Source of the DNA: Oscillospiraceae bacterium
GTDB taxonomy: Bacteria > Bacillota > Clostridia > Oscillospirales > Ruminococcaceae
NCBI GenBank assembly: GCA_009782665.1
Contig: WRIP01000033.1
Coordinates: 1 to 9,987, forward strand
DNA: 9,987 bases
Direction: 5' to 3'
Every line of letters starts with the position of its first letter. Position 1 is the first letter of the stretch. The notes beneath the pieces were generated by a model. It saw only the letters and a program-made list of their open reading frames with translations. It had not been told where the DNA came from and did no database searches. Below are positions 4,603 through 9,987 of the stretch, in pieces. Both the position numbers and the translations under genes were made by a program.

Positions 4603-6627
4603 ATGAGAAAACACCTCCATATTCACCAAAGGAAGTTCATATCAGCCGGAGTATTACTGCTAGTTAGTCTTGTCTACAAACTGTTTCTATCGGTATCTCT
4701 GAAAGATATACTACTGTTCATTACCTTTCAACTACTTGTAGTCATACTGCCTGGCTTTGCTCTTACCAAGCTTATGAAGCTCAAACTACCTCTGCTTGAG
4801 CTATCTGTCCTCAGCTATGGGCTGGGGCTACTTGTAGTTATTGCCGTATATTTCTGTCTAGCACCGTTAAAGTTAGCTCAATTTATCCCTTACGGGGTCA
4901 TCCTCATTGTATTGCTCTCGGTTGTAACCCTTTACCTTACCAGAAGCACAAAGACTATGAAGCCAAGAATCACTAAGTCCTTTATTGCTTCAATTATTCT
5001 AGCTTCTTTCACCTTCATACTAACCTTTATGGTACTGTCCATGGCATCTGCCACACCCGATACTGTCGGTGCAAGAAGCTACCATCACGATCTGACCAAC
5101 GGTATCGCCCTCATAACCTCAGCATCCTTCGGGTTTCCAATGGAATTTCTGCAGATGGCCGGTACCCCTCATTTCTATCATCCATTTTTCTATGCCTACT
5201 GTGCCGTCATGAAGCTGACAGTCGGGTTTTCCGCTTTTGATATCGGCAGTAAGTATGCACTAGTAACCATTGCTCCCTTCTACACCCTCGCATTCTCAGC
5301 TTTGATTCGTCGATTATTTGTAAAATCGAAGCAGATTTGGATAGCAGTCATATCAGTTTTCCTATTGTTCCCCCCCTTTTTTTACTATGTCTCTATTGAC
5401 CTATTGGGGTTTTCGTTAAGTATAGGGTTTGCCTGTTGTTCGGTATTATTCATGTTAAAGGCTGAGACAAGAGGTGGGAAGATATTCAACCGCTACCACA
5501 TCATCTCAATGTTGTTCATGGTAGGGTGTCTCGGTGCAAAGGGATCTAATGGAGTAACCTTAGTCTTTGCACTCTGTTTCTATCTCTTAGTATCCCTATT
5601 TCAAAAAGCTAGATTCGGGCATGTAGCACTCACCGGATTGCTTTATGCCACCCCTTTCTTTGGAGCATATTTCCTGCTCTATCAGCAGGGTGCCGAGAGT
5701 ATGATCCTAAGAAACGGTTTGATGCAGAATGAACGACTTATCTACTATTCTACCCTGAACGATAGCTGGCCTCAGTGGCTTAAGCTATTCTGTTCCAATA
5801 TGATGTACACGATTATCGCGAATCCCGTCCTCATACTCTGTCTTATCGTCATAGCTGTCGGAGTGTTTATCAGAGGTAAAAGGGTAGGTCCGATAGAAAC
5901 GATTGCATTGGGTGCCGGCCTTGCCGGTATTGTACTGTCAAATATGTTTCTGCAACACGGCAGCAGCGAGGTATACTTTCTTCACACTGCTATTCCCTTT
6001 GCCTTTGCCGGAGCATACCGTACATTGAAGCGAATTTGGTTGGTATTCAAAGAAAAGTTCAGAACAATAGCGATACTGCTTTCAACTGCATTACTGTTAG
6101 CCTTCTCCTTCAGTCAGATTTCTATGACTACTTCTGGTGTAGGTGAATACCTAAAGAAGGCAGTGAACTATTCTAGTCTATCAGCTAAACCAAGAGTCAG
6201 TTCAATCAGCGAATCGCAACGTCCAGCTGTCTTAACTCCTGATGAATATGAGGGATTACTGTACATCAGAGATAACACCGAAAAAACTGCCGTTATCGCT
6301 GACGGCAGGTATCTCATATATAATAAGTATTTCATGGGGACTGCATTTGCTGAACGCAGATTCTTTCTCGAGGGATGGGGGTACGTCACCATGGAAGATT
6401 CCAACAACAACACCCCGGAAAAAATACGAAGAGACTCGGTCATGTCACTGTTCTACGGTGTCGAGGAGGAATCATTTGTTCCGCTACTCAGATCATACGG
6501 TATCGACTATATCATCATCTATCGCTACCAAAACCCGGACTGGGTTTTTACCAATGAGTTCGGATCAAAAACAGTATTCGCTAACGATGACATTACAATC
6601 TATGATATCCGCGAAGGTTACTCATAA
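4603..6627 (+). CDS. Polytopic membrane protein, putative GT-C type glycosyltransferase
   Basis: GT-C enzymes transfer sugars from lipid-phosphate donors on the outer face of the membrane. This 674-residue protein has about 12-15 hydrophobic segments between residues 13 and 505, then a soluble C-terminal domain (506-674), probably extracytoplasmic, containing TPDEYEGLLYIRDNTE and VIADGRY (545-570), the usual GT-C pattern of a post-membrane domain. The first large loop after about residue 148 carries SYHHDLTNGIAL (159-170) and GTPHFYHPFFYAY (187-199). These resemble the first-loop His-Asp and AG-P-YH blocks of uncharacterised GT-C-like proteins; Asp163 is a candidate catalytic residue. I chose the ATG at 4603 because AAGGA lies 7 nt upstream; an in-frame ATG at 4552 adds 17 residues without a ribosome site. 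The gene stands alone on its strand and converges on galE. Family level is inferred from topology and motifs; an O-antigen ligase or polymerase is a weaker alternative. Donor and acceptor are unknown. Confidence 0.72.
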   Translation: MRKHLHIHQRKFISAGVLLLVSLVYKLFLSVSLKDILLFITFQLLVVILPGFALTKLMKLKLPLLELSVLSYGLGLLVVIAVYFCLAPLKLAQFIPYGVILIVLLSVVTLYLTRSTKTMKPRITKSFIASIILASFTFILTFMVLSMASATPDTVGARSYHHDLTNGIALITSASFGFPMEFLQMAGTPHFYHPFFYAYCAVMKLTVGFSAFDIGSKYALVTIAPFYTLAFSALIRRLFVKSKQIWIAVISVFLLFPPFFYYVSIDLLGFSLSIGFACCSVLFMLKAETRGGKIFNRYHIISMLFMVGCLGAKGSNGVTLVFALCFYLLVSLFQKARFGHVALTGLLYATPFFGAYFLLYQQGAESMILRNGLMQNERLIYYSTLNDSWPQWLKLFCSNMMYTIIANPVLILCLIVIAVGVFIRGKRVGPIETIALGAGLAGIVLSNMFLQHGSSEVYFLHTAIPFAFAGAYRTLKRIWLVFKEKFRTIAILLSTALLLAFSFSQISMTTSGVGEYLKKAVNYSSLSAKPRVSSISESQRPAVLTPDEYEGLLYIRDNTEKTAVIADGRYLIYNKYFMGTAFAERRFFLEGWGYVTMEDSNNNTPEKIRRDSVMSLFYGVEEESFVPLLRSYGIDYIIIYRYQNPDWVFTNEFGSKTVFANDDITIYDIREGYS

Positions 6628-7628
6628 CCGTTGGGGTTTTTACTCTGCCAGTTCCAACTGGAGCTACACATATCTTCAAGCGTCAGTTTAGCGGTGAATC
6701 CCAACTCGGTTTTAGCTAACGTCACATCAGCATAACACTGTGCAATATCACCAGGTCTTCGGTCTACCGTTCTAGTAGCAATCGGTATACCGGAGGCTTT
6801 TTCATATGCGGAGATAATCTCCCTCACCGTATATCCTTGACCGGTACCGAGGTTAACGGTGAATAGATCCGTTACTCGGTCCATTCGATGTAATGCAGCA
6901 AGATGCCCTTCTACTAGATCATCCACATGGATATAGTCTCGGACACCGGTACCGTCTCGCGTGTCGTAATCGGTGCCGGTAATGGGAAACTCAGCTAATA
7001 TACCGGCTGTCACCTGTGATAGATATGGCATGATGTTGTTGGGGATGCCGGTTGGTAGCTCCCCTATCTCACCCGAGCTGTGTGCACCGACCGGGTTAAA
7101 GTATCGAAGGATAGCTATCGCTGTATCCGGCGATGCGGAATACATATCCCGCAGTATCTCTTCTATCATTATCTTGGTTCGACCATAAGGGTTCACTGCC
7201 TTCAAAGGCATCTGTTCGGTAATGGGTATCTGTTCCGGTTCACCGTAGACGGTGGCACTTGAGCTGAATATGAATTTCTTAACCGAATACTCTTTCATAG
7301 CAGTAAGTACATTGAGTGTGGAAAATATGTTGTTGTGATAGTACTTTAGCGGGTTTCGCACCGACTCGGTCGGTGATTTAGATCCCGCAAAATGGATGAC
7401 GGCATCAAAATCGTTTTCAGAAAACATACGGTTACACTCAGCTAAACTGCAGAGATTTAACCGATAGAGTTTTATCTGTTGGTTGCAGAGTCGATTGATA
7501 CGCTCAATTATCTGTTCCTGTGAGTTAGAAAAGTCGTCAACTATGACCACGTCATAGCCTCTATTTGCTAACTTAACCACCATATGTGACCCTATATATC
7601 CCGCTCCACCTGTCACTAGTATCGTCAT
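6618..7628 (-). CDS. galE: UDP-glucose 4-epimerase
   Basis: GalE interconverts UDP-glucose and UDP-galactose with tightly bound NAD in the cytoplasm (Leloir pathway and glycan precursor supply). The protein has 336 residues, full length for the family (338 in E. coli). It is an extended short-chain dehydrogenase: GGAGYIG at 7-13 binds NAD, VDDFSNS at 30-36 follows strand 2, and the catalytic triad is Ser124 in SSSATVYG, Tyr148 and Lys152 in NPYGRTK. RYFNPVGAH (175-183), GVRDYIHVDDL (228-238), VNLGTGQGYTV and RRPGDIAQCYAD are further GalE blocks, and the end WNWQSKNPNGYE matches classical GalE. The ATG has AGGAG 6 nt upstream. The last 10 bp overlap the end of the convergent GT-C gene. It is probably monocistronic, with its own promoter and separated from the oxidoreductase unit by a terminator. 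Its neighbour suggests use in envelope sugar synthesis, but galactose use is equally possible. Confidence 0.97.
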   Translation of the reverse strand: MTILVTGGAGYIGSHMVVKLANRGYDVVIVDDFSNSQEQIIERINRLCNQQIKLYRLNLCSLAECNRMFSENDFDAVIHFAGSKSPTESVRNPLKYYHNNIFSTLNVLTAMKEYSVKKFIFSSSATVYGEPEQIPITEQMPLKAVNPYGRTKIMIEEILRDMYSASPDTAIAILRYFNPVGAHSSGEIGELPTGIPNNIMPYLSQVTAGILAEFPITGTDYDTRDGTGVRDYIHVDDLVEGHLAALHRMDRVTDLFTVNLGTGQGYTVREIISAYEKASGIPIATRTVDRRPGDIAQCYADVTLAKTELGFTAKLTLEDMCSSSWNWQSKNPNGYE

Positions 7629-7660
7629 CGATATCTCCTACTATCTGCTTTTGTTTGATA

Positions 7661-7676
7661 AAGAGTAACTACTCTT
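7661..7676. promoter_or_regulatory. 16-nt palindrome at the galE transcription start
   Basis: AAGAGTA (7661-7667) and TACTCTT (7670-7676) form a perfect 7-bp inverted repeat with a 2-nt centre. It begins about 10 nt downstream of the galE -10 element, so it covers the first transcribed bases. A 2-nt loop is too tight for a full RNA hairpin, so a protein operator for a dimeric repressor is more likely. Confidence 0.5.
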
Positions 7677-7685
7677 GCTTGCCAT

Positions 7686-7691
7686 ATTATA
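7686..7691 (-). promoter_or_regulatory. galE promoter -10 element
   Basis: The reverse strand reads a perfect TATAAT in a very AT-rich stretch, 57 bp before the galE start codon. No good -35 lies 16-18 nt upstream (the best hexamer is TAGTAT), so the promoter may be weak or activator-dependent. Transcription would begin near 7679. Confidence 0.5.
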
Positions 7692-7728
7692 CAATGAATA
7701 CACTAAAGATACTATAAATCTCTAACGC

Positions 7729-7767
7729 AAAAAAACACACCGAATGCATACTACTCATTCGGTGTGT
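7729..7767 (-). terminator. Strong intrinsic terminator of the oxidoreductase/sulfur-carrier unit
   Basis: On the minus strand a perfect 12-bp stem is made by ACACACCGAATG (7767-7756) and CATTCGGTGTGT (7746-7735) with a 9-nt loop, followed by six T residues (7734-7729). It starts 20 bp after the sulfur-carrier stop codon and before the galE promoter. The plus-strand side has no T-run, so it works in one direction and isolates galE. Confidence 0.93.
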
Positions 7768-7787
7768 AGTTATTTAGTTGTGTTCTT

Positions 7788-8036
7788 TTAGCCTCCGGCT
7801 AAAGGTCGAACAACGGTAAGATTATCGCCTTCTACTAGTACCTGTTCTATGTTTGCCGGTCTTGTGTTGACCAAGAAATATGACTTCAACAGCTCCCCTA
7901 TCGTCATCTCGATCGCATAGATATCACGGCAATGTCTGATGGCAGTTTCAACAGTAGCACCTATCTCAAGCTCGATACAGCCGTTGCCAAGACCGACCGG
8001 TATATCCACACACATAAACCGAACGTTAACAGTCAT
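7788..8036 (-). CDS. MoaD/ThiS-like sulfur-carrier protein
   Basis: This small beta-grasp protein probably carries a C-terminal thiocarboxylate that donates sulfur to the pterin dithiolene of the molybdenum/tungsten cofactor. From the ATG at 8036 it has 82 residues, usual for MoaD. It starts MTVNVRFMCVDI, has the helix VETAIRHC at about 29-36, and ends FLVNTRPANIEQVLVEGDN then LTVVRPLAGG, the required Gly-Gly C-terminus. The start lies one base after the oxidoreductase stop, with GAGGAG just upstream (4 nt spacing, slightly short), so translation is likely coupled. An in-frame ATG at 8066 would overlap the oxidoreductase and adds ten unlike residues. MoaD-like genes often accompany aldehyde ferredoxin oxidoreductases, which favours a cofactor role over thiamine synthesis. 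No MoaE or activating enzyme (MoeB type) is in the window. Family is well supported, exact role inferred. Confidence 0.87.
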   Translation of the reverse strand: MTVNVRFMCVDIPVGLGNGCIELEIGATVETAIRHCRDIYAIEMTIGELLKSYFLVNTRPANIEQVLVEGDNLTVVRPLAGG

Positions 8037-8037
8037 A

Positions 8038-9885
8038 CTACTCCTCAGGGGGATAAATATCATCAATCAGGAAGTCGAGACCTCCGATGTTTGCCAGTGC
8101 CGCTTTGAGCGGAACTGTATCCATATCAAACCCTATCGCATTAAAGAAATTGTCAGCTAAGAGTTCCTTGTCGACCAGAATATCTTTAATCGGTCCGTCA
8201 GACGGTGGGTTGGATTTATAGAAGCGTTCTGAGATGACATAATCCTTACGACGCATTCCTTCACGAACGTTGAAGGCATGACGGATAATATACATTCTCA
8301 GTCCAAGCGCTAATCTCTCGGCTGCTGAATATGAAAATCCGGTTACTGCCTCAACCATATCGACTACCGGGAAGTACCCGTTTCCGAACATACAGGTTCC
8401 GGATGCGTTGGTCTGCTCGGTTCTAGCAATTCCGTTGATATCCTGGTATCCCGTACCCCTATAGTCTATCGAGTGTCCAGTCATATGTCTTCCACCCCAG
8501 GCTAAACCACCTTTTACATGTCTTCCGGGTGTCGGATCATATTGATAGATACGCATCAGACCGTAGATCAATCTTGAGTCATGCTGAGGTTCTTCTATTC
8601 CATTTGCGACTACTAGACATTCATGTCCCTTTTTGAAGTAGTCTGCAGCATATTGGGTTCCATGTTGAAGTATCATGCCGACTCCTTCAGCATTGCACAT
8701 CTTCTCCATCATGGCTATGATAGCATCACCGTCGCCCCATTTGAGTTCGATTCCGTCCAGCTCTTCTTTGCTGAGTATACCCTTCTCATAGCACTCCATT
8801 GCCCATGCAATGGTAGCGCCTGCTGAGATGGTATCAAAACCGTATTCGTTACAGAGATTATTGCCTTGGAAAATGCTTTCGACATCTCCGTTGGCCATCT
8901 GAGAACCCCATGCACCCATCGTCTCATATTCCGGACGTGGAGAGTGTTTGAGATCCCATCTCTCGGAAGGATAGTCGTGGAATGCACCGCAACCTAGTGG
9001 ACAGGTATGACAGTTATATTTAGCGGTTTTTGAGAAATCAATTCCCTGGCTTCCTGCAGGTTCTGCTACCTCTTCGGGGTAGTCAGCGGTGGCATAACCG
9101 GTCCAGTTTTTGATGCTAGCATCGTTAGTTATGACCGAGTTGACATATCCAGCACCTGTACCGAAAGCACCCATCCGATCGGCTCCCTCTTTCATGACAC
9201 CGTTCATCTTGCCGATAGTGTCCTTGTTGATGGACATGACCTTATCGCGGTCAAACAATTCCTGCTTTTGGTTACCGCGTACCACAACGGCTTTGAGCTT
9301 CTTGCTGCCCATGACCGCTCCAGGACCACCTCTACCGGCTGCTCTATGTCCGTCGTTCATGACACATGCCATGAGTGCTACGTGCTCTCCTGCTGGTGAA
9401 ATGAGTGCGGCATTGACGTTATCGCCATACATTTCACGTAGCTTATCCTCTGCAGCGAGTGTGGTAAGTCCCCATATAGGGTCTGCATCAATTATCTCTA
9501 CTTTAGTATCATCTAAGAGGATGTATACCGGTTTTTCTGAGATACCTCTGACAAATACTGCATCATATCCGGCTTGCTTCATGGTAGGTCCGAAGCCACC
9601 TCCTGAGTTGGCATCATTCCAGGTATTGGACATAGGTGACTTACATACCACAGTATATCTTCCACCAAACAATGCGGTTGAGTTGTTCAACGGACCACTG
9701 ACAAATCCGATAACACTGTCTTCACCGAGAGGATCAACGTTTGCAGCCATCTCTTCATAGAGAATCTTAGCTCCTAATGCTTGACCTCCCCAGTACTCAC
9801 GGGCATCCGATTCCTTGAGGTCACGTACCTCATAGCTATTATCGGATAGATTAACAAATAGCAACTTGCCTGTGTAACCGTACAT
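8038..9885 (-). CDS. Aldehyde:ferredoxin oxidoreductase family protein (tungsten/molybdenum bis-pterin, 4Fe-4S)
   Basis: Enzymes of this family oxidise aldehydes to acids, or run in reverse, passing electrons to ferredoxin in the cytoplasm with a tungsten bis-pterin and one 4Fe-4S cluster. The product has 615 residues, normal for the family. It begins MYGYTGKLLFVNLS, followed by YWGGQALGAKIL (31-42) and FGGRYTV in the N-terminal domain. RAAGRGGPGAVMGSKKLKAV (181-200) is the family hallmark. Cluster ligands are Cys292, Cys295 and Cys299 (CHTCPLGC) plus Cys498 in NASGTCMFGNGYF; the conserved PEYETMGAWGS is at 318-328. No key residue is missing. AAGGA lies 9 nt before the ATG. It is the first recognised gene of a unit ending in the MoaD-like gene and the terminator at 7729. 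The substrate cannot be told: plain AOR, formaldehyde-type (FOR) and the many uncharacterised subfamilies share these motifs. Confidence 0.95.
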   Translation of the reverse strand: MYGYTGKLLFVNLSDNSYEVRDLKESDAREYWGGQALGAKILYEEMAANVDPLGEDSVIGFVSGPLNNSTALFGGRYTVVCKSPMSNTWNDANSGGGFGPTMKQAGYDAVFVRGISEKPVYILLDDTKVEIIDADPIWGLTTLAAEDKLREMYGDNVNAALISPAGEHVALMACVMNDGHRAAGRGGPGAVMGSKKLKAVVVRGNQKQELFDRDKVMSINKDTIGKMNGVMKEGADRMGAFGTGAGYVNSVITNDASIKNWTGYATADYPEEVAEPAGSQGIDFSKTAKYNCHTCPLGCGAFHDYPSERWDLKHSPRPEYETMGAWGSQMANGDVESIFQGNNLCNEYGFDTISAGATIAWAMECYEKGILSKEELDGIELKWGDGDAIIAMMEKMCNAEGVGMILQHGTQYAADYFKKGHECLVVANGIEEPQHDSRLIYGLMRIYQYDPTPGRHVKGGLAWGGRHMTGHSIDYRGTGYQDINGIARTEQTNASGTCMFGNGYFPVVDMVEAVTGFSYSAAERLALGLRMYIIRHAFNVREGMRRKDYVISERFYKSNPPSDGPIKDILVDKELLADNFFNAIGFDMDTVPLKAALANIGGLDFLIDDIYPPEE

Positions 9886-9916
9886 ACGAATAATTCCTTT
9901 CTGTTGAAATTACAAA

Positions 9917-9987
9917 TCAAAAAAGCTCATAGAGAAGTATCTTCTCTATAGGCTCCTTTGCAAATACGGCAGGCATCGGAGTTCCTT
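9917..9987 (-). CDS. Possible 3' end of an upstream gene, cut by the window edge
   Basis: One reverse-strand frame from the right edge reads GTPMPAVFAKEPIEKILLYE, then LF and a TGA at 9919-9917. It is 32 bp upstream of the oxidoreductase start and its codon choice resembles the neighbours. Its last codons overlap the hairpin and T-run at 9919-9954. The other two minus-strand frames are also open to the edge, one ending RNSDACRICKGAYREDTSL, so the call is tentative. I do not recognise a family. Confidence 0.33.
   Translation of the reverse strand, partial: GTPMPAVFAKEPIEKILLYELF
9919..9954 (-). terminator. Hairpin with T-run upstream of the oxidoreductase gene
   Basis: On the minus strand a perfect 9-bp stem ATAGAGAAG (9949-9941) with CTTCTCTAT (9937-9929) has a 3-nt loop. 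It can be extended by AGC/GCT after a mismatch and a G-T pair, and is followed by a T-run (9924-9919). It either ends transcription of the gene to the right of the window or acts as a leader attenuator of the oxidoreductase. No clear promoter fits in the 33 bases between it and the start codon, which favours read-through or attenuation. Confidence 0.68.

Noticed and set aside
7735..7767. The 12-bp stem as a bidirectional terminator also serving the plus strand
   Set aside because: The plus-strand side is followed by AGTTATTTAG without a T-run, and no plus-strand gene ends near it.
8037..8066. Ten-residue N-terminal extension of the MoaD-like protein
   Set aside because: It would overlap the oxidoreductase gene end and has no MoaD resemblance; the ATG at 8036 gives the expected beta-strand start and length.
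9110..9760. 216-codon plus-strand open frame
   Set aside because: It lies wholly antisense to the well-supported oxidoreductase gene and shows no family motif.

Overview
The window looks like bacterial chromosome from a low-to-mid GC, probably anaerobic, Bacillota-like (Clostridia-type) organism. That placement is inferred from three things. The infC-rpmI-rplT operon has a leader attenuator of the kind known in Bacillota. IF3 begins with the Bacillus-type N-terminus reading SSKDHVIND. The window also carries a tungsten/molybdenum aldehyde:ferredoxin oxidoreductase, usually found in anaerobes. No rRNA, tRNA or CRISPR array was recognised, and genus cannot be given from this sequence.

Layout. 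Positions 1-3325 (minus strand) hold a translation/nucleic-acid operon: promoter at about 3296-3325, a leader of about 190 nt with an intrinsic attenuator, infC (read here from an ATT start at 3095), rpmI, rplT, a SpoU/TrmH-family RNA methyltransferase and the 5' part of topA, which runs off the left edge. Positions 3326-4602 are a gene-poor, decayed accessory stretch. It holds a 23-bp tandem repeat that looks like a solitary IS21-type end, a promoter, and a RelB/RelE-like toxin-antitoxin pair in which both genes are broken. Positions 4603-6627 (plus strand) encode a 674-residue polytopic membrane protein of GT-C glycosyltransferase type. It converges on, and overlaps by 10 bp, galE (6618-7628, minus), which has its own -10 element and a 16-nt palindrome near its transcription start. 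Positions 7729-9885 (minus) are a two-gene unit: a tungstopterin/molybdopterin aldehyde:ferredoxin oxidoreductase followed one base later by a MoaD/ThiS-like sulfur carrier ending in Gly-Gly, closed by a strong terminator. A hairpin with a T-run lies between the right edge and the oxidoreductase, overlapping the 3' end of a possible further gene.

How the parts work together. infC, rpmI and rplT give IF3, L35 and L20; L20 probably controls the operon through the leader, and IF3 probably controls its own translation through the AUU start. The methyltransferase and topoisomerase I are carried along by short spacing. GalE makes UDP-galactose, which could feed envelope glycan assembly together with the neighbouring GT-C protein, although they are transcribed convergently and the link is only positional. 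The MoaD-like protein probably donates sulfur to the pterin cofactor that the oxidoreductase needs. The most notable observations are the infC leader with mutually exclusive pairings and AUU start, the toxin-antitoxin pair with at least four lesions, the lone repeat array, and the uncharacterised GT-C protein.
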